Positions 1 to 8,946 of a stretch of 18,749 nucleotides of DNA are shown piece after piece. The position numbers and the translations under genes are program-made. The DNA is from Rhizopus sp. PT2906 (Eukaryota > Mucoromycota > Mucoromycetes > Mucorales > Rhizopodaceae): the NCBI GenBank assembly GCA_025529335.1, contig JAMYHX010000661.1, positions 1-18,749 of the forward strand. Direction: 5' to 3'. Position 1 is the first letter of the stretch; each line of letters begins with the position of its first letter. Under the pieces are notes generated by a model. It was not told the DNA's origin, ran no database searches, and worked only from the letters and a program-made list of their open reading frames with translations.

Positions 1-1757
1 CAACTATCCGGGCAGACTTGAAGCATACTTGATGAGCATGTAGTTTAAGGATATTGTAATTTACTTGGGGTGATGGGCATTCGGTAGGTGCATAGTCTAG
101 TAATGAGTCTGTCTGTGATCCATTTCCTTGTAGGCTGGGCAAATAAGGTTCATACAGTCCTATATGTGACTGATAGAATGAAGCAGCTAGACAAACTGAA
201 TGAATGCTGCATTGACTACAGTTGTCCAATCTTCGCTTAAACTCCAGATCGTCCAAGTCTTCGTTAAATACTGACATGGGCAGGCGATAGTCTGGGTCGA
301 CTTCTTGAAAATAAAGCTGTTTCAGTTCTTCTTCGGTTTTCATAATTAATGCAACAGGTATATTATCATCTACTCCATGTCGAACACGTCTATAATAAGG
401 AGACATCACCTTTCCTATCAGATTCAGACAGCGTCTTTCCGCAATAGATCGAGCAACAGCTGGAGGCTCATCTGGCAATACAGTAGCGTCATACTCTACA
501 GAATTTTCATATTTTTTCATATTGTCTGGATTCCTATTTTCTACATTGCGATCTGATTTTATTTCGACTGGCATACCTCGCTTATTATTGATGTATTGGA
601 GTATTGTAACAACATATTGTAGAGCGACGCCTTGCCTTTTAAAAGTAATATATTCCCCTTTGTCGCATAAATTAGAGTCCTTGTATGTCGTCTCGGCTAA
701 TATTTGCCGTATTCGCATAGCCATTTCCAAATACATTTTAGCTTCTTGAGGGTATAATAGATTTGCTTTATAAGTAGCCAAAAAGGTAAAAGTCATCATT
801 GTCTCCAGGCTAATCTCGTCAAATTTAACTTCGATCAATTCCCTTGCTTTATCGTAAAATCTTTCCCCGAGGATTATCCGTTCTTGACTTGCAAATAGCT
901 TGATGATGTGCCTACATCTCTCACTTAACACAGTTGCACAAAGAGCATAAACTACCGGCGATAATTTATCCGCACTTTTGATAAACATTTTAAAAAAGGT
1001 ATGCTGGTGAAAGACGACTCGACGTAAGAACTGACATGAAAAATAAACGCGCATCAACTGTGGGATGATATTCTGTAGCGGATAACTATGACTGCGTGAT
1101 GCATAGGTTATTGTAGCTAATTGCCCCTGTTTGTTCATTTCTATGCATTTCAAAACAGCAAGAAAGGCTCCAGTCCGAAGCTTGCTTGGAAGTTTCTGTC
1201 GTTGGATAAACTCGATATGATCATTTAATATTGTTTGCGTTGTCAATGAAAAGTGCTTTGCTGCAATTGTTTGGATAGATTGTAGTAGCCCAGCATATGT
1301 TTTGATATCTGTATGAATTGATATAGATCCGTTGTTGATAGTGAGTCGCCAGTTGATATCATCTTTTGTGTCGTTGGTGCTCTTGTCATTGTTGTCTTTA
1401 ATCCTAGCTCTTTGCTTGATGGCACAGAGATTATGTTCCATGTTTGTCAATACATCTTTAAGAGCATCTACTTCAAGCTGTAATTGATAATAATTGACAT
1501 CTTGAATATGATCAGCATTTGGAACAACTACAGGTTGTAAATAATGACATTTGGTCCCAAGCTTTTGACATCTAATCTACTGCATAAGTTCCTCATTTTA
1601 CAGTTTGCAGTAATCCTTTTATACCTCTCGCAAGGTAATTCCCCTGTGCACTTTTTTTTTCTTTCTCTACAGCCTTTTATATACACATTAGCTACAGATA
1701 TACATACAAGAAACACACAATACCTTCACAAGGCGTCTTTTTGCCTCTTTTGTTCAT
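1..1757 (-). CDS. Zn2Cys6 fungal transcription factor, 5' part, runs off left edge
   Basis: Start ATG is at 1757-1755. Exons are 1757-1724, 1673-1625 and 1571 to the window edge; introns are 1723-1674 (50 nt, GTATTG...AAAAG, internal GCTAAT branch-like site) and 1624-1572 (53 nt, GTATAA...ATTAG). The spliced frame stays open for 551 codons to position 1 with no stop, so the 3' end is missing. Residues 10-36 form a perfect zinc cluster, C-x2-C-x6-C-x5-C-x2-C-x6-C (C10, C13, C20, C26, C29, C36), with a basic RERKKK stretch between the second and third Cys. It binds DNA in the nucleus, usually as a dimer at CGG-type half sites (family knowledge). A possible coiled coil follows at about residues 50-70. 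The region around residues 180-320 (FLRRVVFHQHTFF and later helices) resembles the fungal-specific transcription factor regulatory domain. Target genes cannot be inferred. The intron choice is supported because it alone restores all six Cys and joins the frames. Confidence 0.85.
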
Positions 1758-1827
1758 GAACAAAAAAAGAATTGTGTTGCCAGTGCCAAACGGCGATACT
1801 CAAAAAACTCAGCGATTTTGTGACACT

Positions 1828-2078
1828 CTAACCTACTACATCCAAATGATGGGTTTGTAAAGCTCTCAGCAGAGTTATCTGAAGAATATCAACATGAATA
1901 TCTTAATTAACTTCAGTTATTCTTGCTTTTTTTTTCGAGTCCTTGGCGTCGTCAAGTTAACTTTGCTTCACTTTTCTTTTGAGTAGAGTTCAGAACTGCT
2001 CAATTGGGTTTAGCTCAGGGGAGAATATGGATGTACAACTATCTGAATCCCTCAATAGCAGAGGTTTATGCAAAAAGA
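1828..2078 (-). pseudogene. decayed Tc1/mariner (IS630-type) transposase C-terminal remnant
   Basis: Read on the minus strand, this stretch gives CTSIFSPELNPIEQF, then a stop where the family has Trp, then TLLKRKVKQS, a second stop, LDDAKD, and after a third stop a tail ending LDVVG. The SPELNPIE block is the diagnostic motif around the third catalytic acidic residue of Tc1/mariner DDE transposases; that Glu codon is at 2001-1999. In-frame stops lie at 1992-1990, 1959-1957 and 1905-1903, so the gene is dead. I could not follow the frame convincingly beyond about 2078, and I saw no clear terminal inverted repeats, so only the C-terminal quarter is identifiable. It sits 70 nt upstream of the transcription factor start codon, inside the divergent promoter region shared with the GNAT gene. 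The family call is firm; the exact limits are not. Confidence 0.75.
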
Positions 2079-2186
2079 AATTAAATCAGTACATATCAAT
2101 AGGAAGCAATCGGAATTAAGGACAGTTCTGTCAAATGTTTAGAAAAAGATAATATTGCATTCTCAGTAGATGTTATATTAATCATA

Positions 2187-2417
2187 ATGACGCGAATAAT
2201 ACCTAAACATACCGCTATTGAATTTGTTCTTCACTATTTCTTTCACTCATGGCCCTTAATAGACGGATTGAACAAACTTCTAAAAAGGTATGAAAAGAGT
2301 GATCTTCACAATGTAACATTCATAGAGAGTTTATGCAACTTTAATGTAAAAGTGGTCAATGAGCGAAGTTTAAATCTTGACGAATCAACTTTAACATCTT
2401 GTGCCAATAGTTTTTAA
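2187..2417 (+). CDS. hypothetical 76-residue ORF, doubtful
   Basis: An ATG-initiated frame of 76 codons lies between the transposase relic and the GNAT gene. The product begins MTRIIPKHTAIEF and has no signal peptide, membrane segment or motif I recognise. It sits where the GNAT promoter would be expected. It may be chance, a relic of the same transposon insertion, or a small gene. I find no intron that would join it sensibly to the downstream gene. Confidence 0.15.
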   Translation: MTRIIPKHTAIEFVLHYFFHSWPLIDGLNKLLKRYEKSDLHNVTFIESLCNFNVKVVNERSLNLDESTLTSCANSF

Positions 2418-2427
2418 ATAGGCGACT

Positions 2428-2490
2428 ATGGTTTTTATAGTTATTGACTTCTTTTCTTTCACCAAAATTCATAATGCAAGGAATCTCTGA
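2428..2490 (+). other. possible overlapping upstream ORF of the GNAT gene
   Basis: An ATG at 2428 opens a 20-codon frame in another phase and stops with TGA at 2488-2490, past the GNAT start codon at 2474. If the transcript starts upstream of 2428, this would compete with the main start. A TATA-like TTTAAATA lies at about 2412-2419, which would place transcription starts near or after 2440 and leave the uORF out of the mRNA. Its functional status is therefore unclear. Confidence 0.2.
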
Positions 2491-3520
2491 CGAAAACTTG
2501 AGGACACCACGCTTAATGCTACGAACATATAGAGCAAGTGACCATGATCAAATAGACCATTTATTTTATAGCACTTACTTTGTCTTAGTACCCGAAGGCG
2601 TCAAGAGTAAGTTAAAGTCACCGCTCTTCTGGGTAGTCTGGTTTGGCTTCTACTCTTATCTAATGGCTATTGTGCCTATCCTTCTTGCAGACCTCAGCGT
2701 GCCCAGTTGGACTTCTACGGCATTAAAGGTCTTCTTGACTATTTCTTGGTTTCTCGTTTCCTTTGCAAGTGTTTTCGTATTCACCGACCGTTTTGAAGCA
2801 GTTGATCAAGTAGAGCAAGCTCGTATGAATGACTTGAGTGATCCAGAGATTTATTACTTAAATTGGATAAAAGAAGAAATCGAATTGGAAGAAGAATCCA
2901 TCTCGACAAGTGATGGTAAAAAGCGAGTAACGTTTGATAAGGACGCCAAGCCTGCCACGGAGATAAAAAGAAGTCAGAAACCAATTGAAGAACAAACTCC
3001 TTCTCACTTTTGGGTACTCACTTTGGACAATAAGCCATGTGGTATGATTGGTTTAGCGCATTATAGAGAGAGGTTATATTCCAACAGACCTACCCAACCA
3101 CCAGCATGGAAATTGATGTCGGCAGCTGTTCTTCGTAGATATCGTTTACCAGTGCCTGAATACTTGAACGACCTTTACAACAAGATGCCACCAAGCATCT
3201 TTGCAGAGCCACATGAGGAAAAGGTGGCTACTCTTCAACGATTGGCTATCAGAAATGAGTTTCAAGGAAGTGGGCTGTCCACACTTTTGATTGACAGGGC
3301 CATGGTATTCGCTCATGAAAAGGGATTAGAACGTGTAGAAGCTGTTACAAATGAACTGCAAACAAAGGCTGCAGAAATATTACGTGTCAAGCATGGATTT
3401 ACATTAATCAAGAAGCAAAAGAAGGGCTGGTTTGGTCAGTATGAAAAAACTTGGTCTTGTAACGTAAATGATTGGATGGAAAGTCATCGTAAAGAAGCTC
3501 AGACATTTATGACAAAATGA
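2474..3520 (+). CDS. membrane-anchored GNAT-family N-acetyltransferase
   Basis: Single-exon gene of 348 residues. The frame extends upstream to 2444 only through a TTG codon, so the first ATG at 2474 is the likely start. The N-terminus (LRTPRLMLRTYRASDHDQI) is a typical GNAT opening strand and helix. It is followed by two hydrophobic segments at about residues 50-75 and 84-106, which look like a membrane hairpin. An acidic/basic linker follows, and the acetyl-CoA motif A lies at about residues 250-285, with LAIRNEFQGSGLSTLL matching R/Q-x-x-G-x-G/S. Downstream, EAVTNELQTKAAEILRVKHG fits motif B. Such proteins transfer acetyl from acetyl-CoA to an amine; a membrane hairpin ahead of the GNAT fold recalls the NAT8-like arrangement, suggesting an ER or other endomembrane location (inference). 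The substrate is unknown. A/T-rich AATAAAAAT-type signals follow the TGA within 40 nt. Confidence 0.85.
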   Translation: MQGISDENLRTPRLMLRTYRASDHDQIDHLFYSTYFVLVPEGVKSKLKSPLFWVVWFGFYSYLMAIVPILLADLSVPSWTSTALKVFLTISWFLVSFASVFVFTDRFEAVDQVEQARMNDLSDPEIYYLNWIKEEIELEEESISTSDGKKRVTFDKDAKPATEIKRSQKPIEEQTPSHFWVLTLDNKPCGMIGLAHYRERLYSNRPTQPPAWKLMSAAVLRRYRLPVPEYLNDLYNKMPPSIFAEPHEEKVATLQRLAIRNEFQGSGLSTLLIDRAMVFAHEKGLERVEAVTNELQTKAAEILRVKHGFTLIKKQKKGWFGQYEKTWSCNVNDWMESHRKEAQTFMTK

Positions 3521-4279
3521 GCAATAGAATGAAAGAAATAGAAATAAAAATAAAAACTTTTAGAAATGTCATCTTTTGACAGTGTTTTGAGGGTAAAAAC
3601 GGTTTGTGATTTCTTGTGAGTATATCCGTCAATAAAGTAAGCCATCGAAAATAGGACAAACTATGTTTTAGATGACTTGACTCATATGAATTTTCAACCG
3701 TAGCTTACGTAAGATTAAACCCGATAATTTACAAGTATTTTTTTAATAAAAGTTATCCGATAGCGGGTGTTGATTGAAAAGCAGGTTTGTTGCCAGTAAA
3801 GGAAGCATAAGGAACAGGATCGCACAACTCAGTGCAACATGAACAATAAAAGACCTAATTTTGGTAAAACACACAAACACAGGACAATTCATATGATGTG
3901 AACGTATGTTGAACGATAATACACTCAACTACCGCCGTCAACTGTTTCACATGTATTCTGGGCAAAAATATGAAAAAAGGGTAAAAGAAATACAAGGAAG
4001 ACATGATAAAAGATACGCAGCAGGTTGAATTACAGATTATCAGCTGTTGAATAATAGTAAAATGTAACCTTGATGGATGGAGGACTAAAAAGGCTAAAAA
4101 TTCTGAAAGGCATGTTTATTAGCTTAATGTCGTCTTTATACGTTTATATTCAAGAATATTGCACTCTTTGACATATAATCAATATATTTTGTACACAAGC
4201 CAAAGTCATTTTAAATATTAATATAATGCCTTGTATTAAGCCCACAACTCTGATTCATGGCACCTATAATCTATTGTAA
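3521..4279. other. intergenic, no gene seen
   Basis: The first ~60 nt are the likely 3' UTR of the GNAT gene, with overlapping A-rich polyadenylation-type sequence (3539-3556). The remainder is AT-rich. Short frames of about 60 codons on the minus strand (for example 3928-3743, hydrophobic) show no recognisable domain. I found no tRNA-like or repeat structure. Confidence 0.4.
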
Positions 4280-4768
4280 TTGACAGCAGCCATATCTAAG
4301 ACATTTCATAAGATGCTGACAACCTTTATTCTTGCATATAAAGGTCAATTTCTTTTTTGCCATGAATCTCTTCCTTATTCTATTCATAAATGACCACAAA
4401 AGGTCTATTCTGTTTTGTCGTATTCTTGTATCTACAAGATAAGACTGCTTATTCATCGATAATACTACACTTGGCCAACTCCTGCCCTGATAAAGTATAC
4501 GAAATAGAGACTGTGGGATACCGATCGATGGAAACTAAATTTGCTTTACTTACAATGGGTTTCTCCAGCTGACGTGGTTTGCCAAATCAACCATTTGTAT
4601 CCTTTACAATCTCCAGATGACCCAGAGCTCATCACTAAACAGCTATTACAAATATTGGAAGCTGTATACAGATCACGGTTAATAATTGAAAGAATAAGGC
4701 TCATTACATTAGACAAAATAATGGCATTTAGCTTAGGTGATGGAGGTCCCATTCCTTCTTGTTTTTAA
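4280..4768 (+). pseudogene. possible decayed coding relic, family unknown
   Basis: One forward frame from 4280 to the TAA at 4766-4768 reads like protein over most of its length but is broken by TGA at 4391, TAA at 4460 and TAG at 4505. The first segment contains KTFHKMLTTFILAYKGQF. The last runs from 4508 for 86 codons, contains LWDTDRWKLNLLYLQWVSPA and is rich in Leu/Ile helices. The TAG at 4505 could instead be a 3' splice site (AAATAG), making this a terminal exon of a spliced gene, but I could not find convincing upstream exons. I do not recognise the family. A retroelement or transposon remnant is possible but unproven. Confidence 0.3.
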
Positions 4769-5602
4769 GTACAACCAAAGTCATCGAAGCCCAAAGAAAA
4801 AAACCTAATTCTTAGTTATTTTATACTTATCCCATCGTATGTCGCTTCATTATATCTATTCTCTCATATAACTGAAAAGGTGAATGGATTTCATAGTAGG
4901 AATATCGCGATTTGAAGCTCATCTAGAGGCGTATGTGAAGTTCGTTTGTTATTTTAATTATTTGATAAATCTTGTATAACTTTGTAAGGAGAGTATGCGC
5001 CAGTGAAGCAGGGCCTGTAGAGTACTTTCATAATTTCGTCCAACAATAAACTAACAAAATACTGTACTTGTGAAAATGATGTATTCGATAGCTTTTGACA
5101 GAAGCAACAAAGCAAAGACATGTATTCATTGTTGGTCTAGAATATACCCACGGTTAAATAGAGTTTTGTTTACTGTCTCAGTTGGCCGCGGCTATGAATG
5201 CACCTGTTTATCCGATTTCCGAAAATTAATAACATCTGCAAGTTTAAAAAAAAGGGACAGCATATAGTTTTGATAAATCAGGCCCTTTCTTTTTTTTTAG
5301 TTTTAGCACTTGCATCATGTGTAGCATTCGTGTTCAAAAATAATAAAAGCAAGGTGAGGGATAATAGTGAAGGCTTGATTATGATGTATAAAAAACTGAG
5401 ATAACCCATAACAACGAGAAAATCTTGTTATCATTGGTGTTGTCTCTAATGAAAGAAACAGGTTTGCTTACAACCAACAATCAATGTGACTGTTAAAGAC
5501 TTGAAGTAGTTTAAGATGTCTCTTCCTTTTCCTTTTTTTTTTTTTTTTAGCTTCTTTCTTGTATTCTTTAAGAATACAATAGCAATACCTGTCACAAACA
5601 AA
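4769..5602. other. upstream region of the RhoGEF gene, possible 5' UTR introns
   Basis: No credible gene is seen. Two long pyrimidine tracts end in AG, at 5286-5300 and 5521-5550, and look like 3' splice sites. An AAG/GTGAGG donor-like sequence lies at 5351-5359. A non-coding exon near 5301-5353 and a 5' UTR intron at about 5354-5550 would fit these signals, but this is inference. The ORF of the following gene can be extended upstream to an ATG at 5516 only by translating the pyrimidine tract as poly-Phe, which I consider non-coding. Confidence 0.35.
5561..5577. repeat. perfect 8-bp inverted repeat upstream of the RhoGEF start
   Basis: GTATTCTT and AAGAATAC are perfect reverse complements separated by one T. 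The element ends 25 nt before the proposed start ATG at 5603, so it would lie in the 5' UTR or core promoter. It could be a dimeric protein-binding site or chance in AT-rich DNA. Confidence 0.35.
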
Positions 5603-7571
5603 ATGAATAGATCAAAATCATCAAATGAACCAAGTCGACCCGCATTATCTATCAACACAAAAAATATCTCAAGAAGGAAAAGGTGGTCAGGGTTAATATC
5701 AGCCAAAGAAAAGATCAAGTCTGACCTGCAGAGAATATCATCATTTGGACAAACTGAGGAATTTGTTAGTTCTCCTGAAAGTGAATGTTCTGTGGTTGCC
5801 CAGACACAGCCAACTTATAGACTGAAATCATCCGATACGATGACATCTCAAGAGAGCAGTAGCACTAACGGTAGTGCGAAAAAGAAGTTTTCTTTTCCTC
5901 ACTTTCGCAGACATAGTGGACTAACAGAAAAATCAACCTATGTACCTGAAGTCCCAGAACCTATCATGCCCCCATTGATCGCATCATCACCCGATGAGGT
6001 TTTATCACCTCCACCCTGGGAAGCCGAAGACATAAATAGAAAGAGACATTCATTAAGTGCAGCAAAGCTGTATAGCTTTACATATCATGAAGAAGAAGAG
6101 GAAGAGGAAGAATTACCAGATACAGAAGAGGATGAAGAGTATCATTCTGATCCAGAATTACTAAACAACAATAGCAATCTTAGTAGCATTTCGTCTGATG
6201 TTACACTACATCCAGCCAGTATAGGTAACAGACACTCACTCCGTCGGCGCTCAAGTTGCCCTAGTTATGATGCAATCTCCCTTAGCTCATCCTCTTCTAC
6301 TATGGTCGAGAAGGACATACTCTATGTGACGGAACAGCATACTCGTAACATGCTTTTACTCAAGAAGAATAGGCCTGTGGATAAAAAAGTAACCTTCAAA
6401 CCATGTCAAAAGGTGATTGCACGTGCTGCCGAAGCTGCCGCGAATGGTGATACAGTATCTGGTCCAATGTTTTTACCATTCTGTGAAGAAACACTGAGAT
6501 ACACGCATATTCCTAATGTATTTGATCCAGACACACGTGAGCCTGTTCTTCAATTTACAAATATCAAGCCAAGAGAATATCAGCTTCGACGTAAAATGAA
6601 TTGGAAGAAAGAAGCCAAAGCTTTGATGACATGGCATGATACCTTACAGGTCTTGCTCAACCAACCGTCTGCTATACATTCTAGAATTCAACAAATGGTA
6701 ACTATGACGGCAAACAACAGTAACCCAAACTAACACGCTTCCATAGACACCCGAAAAACGAGAAAAGTATCAATTGACACGTAAATTTATTTTAAGAGAA
6801 TTCTACACAACTGAAGTCAACTTTTGGAATCAACTGTATTACACAAAAATTGTATGTTTATAAACTTTCATATGAAATTAATAATAATGGCTAACCTTGT
6901 CTATTTTAGGTATTTTATGATGCGCTTGTCGATGTCGTTGGAAGAGAAAATCGATATGCTCAGTTAAATGGTGCGGATGTTTTCGCTAACCTCTTTGATC
7001 TCATGAGATTTTCTGCCAAGTTAATCCATCGTTTGCGTCATCTTCAACTCGATAAGCGAGCAACGACTGATTCACCCAAGATCATTTATCCATTTAATGC
7101 TATGCCTCCATTAGTAGAGTGTTGCCATGGCGGACAGCTGGGAAAAATATTATGCGATATGTCGGAAGATATGGTTGTCTTTTTAAGGTGTGCTATTGAT
7201 TATAGGGAAAATAGGAAGTTGTTACAGAATAAGATGTATGAAAACTATAGACAGGTAATTGTGATATTATGGAATTATAAAGCAGATCATTCATTTGTAT
7301 ACAGAGATTGTATAGTAAAAAAGAAACCAGTCAATTCTCTATGGAGGATTTCTTGATTATCCCTATTCAGCGAGTGGCTAGATATGGATTACTATTAGCA
7401 GGTACTAATAGAAGCATGATGTAGTGATTAGATTACTTACTTTTCGCTCTATTAGACCTTATTAGACATACTGATCCAAGCATTCCTGATTATGTTTACT
7501 TAATTAAAGCGCACAGAGTCATTACTAGTTTAGCCACTGCAATGAATTCAGTGCAAAAGAAATCAAAATAA
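5603..7571 (+). CDS. RhoGEF (DH domain) protein, five exons, no PH domain seen
   Basis: Exons are 5603-6697, 6747-6851, 6910-7254, 7305-7401 and 7456-7571, giving 585 residues. The introns are 49, 58, 50 and 54 nt, all GT-AG; the first and last contain CTAAC or CTAAT branch-like sites. The N-terminal 365 residues are low complexity: Ser-rich, basic patches, and an acidic Glu run at about residues 157-180. From about residue 370 the spliced frame gives a DH domain. CR1 is at about 372-400 (LTRKFILREFYTTEVNFW, conserved Glu near 388), and CR3 is at about 531-546 (FLIIPIQRVARYGLLL), the hallmark of Dbl exchange factors that load GTP onto Rho/Rac/Cdc42 GTPases at the cell cortex. The protein ends about 38 residues after CR3, so no PH domain follows as it does in most Dbl proteins. 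The single-frame stop at 6733 is inside intron 1. The partner GTPase is unknown. Confidence 0.85.
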
Positions 7572-7756
7572 CTTATTGTATATATACATCCTTTCTCTCC
7601 CTCTCTTGTAGCTATATTGTCAATCATAGTCATAATCATAATCATAATAAATGCATATTGTTTATTTATATAATGCCTCTTATTTTATTTAATAAATAAC
7701 GTCTAGTGTATAATTGTGTGTGTATGTGTAATGTTACATATGCTTATTTCTATAGT
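7572..7756. other. convergent 3' region between RhoGEF and thioesterase genes
   Basis: The two genes converge with 185 nt between their stop codons. A short imperfect TCATAA/TCAATCATAG repeat lies at about 7618-7650. An AATAAATAA sequence at 7691-7699 could serve as the plus-strand polyadenylation signal, and A-rich AATAAA-type sequence in the complement around 7680-7695 could serve the minus-strand gene. Confidence 0.4.
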
Positions 7757-8946
7757 CTATAATTTAGCTTTTCTACGCTTTTCTTGCTCTTGCTCGGTCA
7801 GTCGAACGAGGCCTTCTTGTGCAGTAGTAACAGCAAGTGTGCCATCCTTTGTAAAAATTCTACCAAACACAACACCACGTCCATTACTCGTTCTAGGACT
7901 ATGCATGTGATACAGCAGCCAATCGTCTGCTCTGACTGGTGCATGGAACCACATAGAATGATCCAAGCTAGTAAGCATACCAACTCCACTTGAAGGTACA
8001 CCATTTGCCGCCACTGTTGTATCAATAAATCCACTGTCCGAAGCATAAGCAACAACACAGGCGTGGAGTCTCTTATCATCACCTAATTTTCCTCTTGTCT
8101 TGAAATAACGATGCTATAAAAAGGCATGAGCAACAATATAATCGCTTTATATACAATCACTTCTTACTCCTTCTGCATTAGGCTTCGTTATAAACTCCTG
8201 TCGATAATCCACAGGGGAGCTTTCCTCGATTTTTGCCTGAATATATTCACGGTATTTAGGCGAAGAGTCCTCTTGTGCCAACAATTTCTTTAATCGATCC
8301 AAGTCTCTATTTACAACAATGAGCACATACACACATGCCTGGTAACTTGTTACTTACGAAGGAAGGGATTCAGGAGGAGGAACCTTGGGCATTTCTGCCT
8401 GATGTGCCAGTTGGAAACTCTTGTTGTCGGGTTTAGCAAAGCTGAAGCTGCAAACAAAGATGGCTCTTCCCTTTTGAGAGGCAGTAACATATCTTGTTGC
8501 ATAAGATTTTCCATCACGCAAGCGGTGTACCTGGTAAATGACAGGTACTTCCACATTACCAGCCAAGATAAAGTAGCTGTGAAGTGACTGCGACATGTCA
8601 GAAAAAGTATGTAAATGTATGATTTTGTGCTTACATGAATATCAAATTCTTCTGCTACGGTGTTAAAGGCTGCTCTTAGGGCTTGAGCCACGATCTATAA
8701 TAAAATTGAGTCATTGTGCTCATCTATCCATCTAAGCTTTACCTGTCCACCAAAGACACCACGAGCACCAGCAGGTAACCAAAGCTCTTTGCTCATATAC
8801 AGATTATTGTCGATTTCTTGTACTTCTACAGCATTGGCCATACGAATAGCAAAGTCAGCATCATCATCTTCACCGTACTTGGAAGATATAATTGGTTTTC
8901 TATTATCACCAAAGGAGATGACAGCAGGGAACGTTGAGTTGGGCAT
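7757..8946 (-). CDS. TES1: peroxisomal acyl-CoA thioesterase (TesB/ACOT8 type)
   Basis: Exons are 8946-8743, 8694-8635, 8587-8358, 8306-8168 and 8113-7757, giving 329 residues; the four introns are 48, 47, 51 and 54 nt. It hydrolyses acyl-CoA to free fatty acid and CoA, supporting beta-oxidation. The two hotdog halves are recognisable: the first includes LWLPAGARGVFGGQ at about 55-68; the second holds HRYFKTRG, AYASDSG, SLDHSMWFHAP and TAQEGLVR. By analogy with E. coli TesB, the Asp/Ser-or-Thr/Gln triad would be about D237, S260 and Q310 (inference). The length matches human ACOT8 (about 320). The protein ends in AKL, a PTS1 peroxisomal import tripeptide, preceded by a basic KRRK stretch that favours PTS1 function. 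An in-frame ATG at 9009 would add a 21-residue hydrophobic extension; I chose 8946 because the family does not need it. It is related to yeast TES1. Confidence 0.88.

Noticed and set aside
3720..3775. Possible inverted repeat around ACCCGATAA and GATAGCGGGT suggesting a transposon end
   Set aside because: The match is imperfect and short, with no partner end or target duplication visible.
5070..5404. Two overlapping small plus-strand ORFs (65 and 68 codons)
   Set aside because: No recognisable motif, poor composition, and overlap with probable splice signals upstream of the RhoGEF gene.
5516..5602. N-terminal extension of the RhoGEF from an ATG at 5516
   Set aside because: It would translate a long T tract as poly-Phe; the tract ends in AG and looks like a splice acceptor or UTR. 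The ATG at 5603 begins normal composition.
7003..7356. Stand-alone 117-residue protein
   Set aside because: It is exon 3 of the RhoGEF read through a 50-nt intron; splicing at 7254/7305 restores the DH domain.
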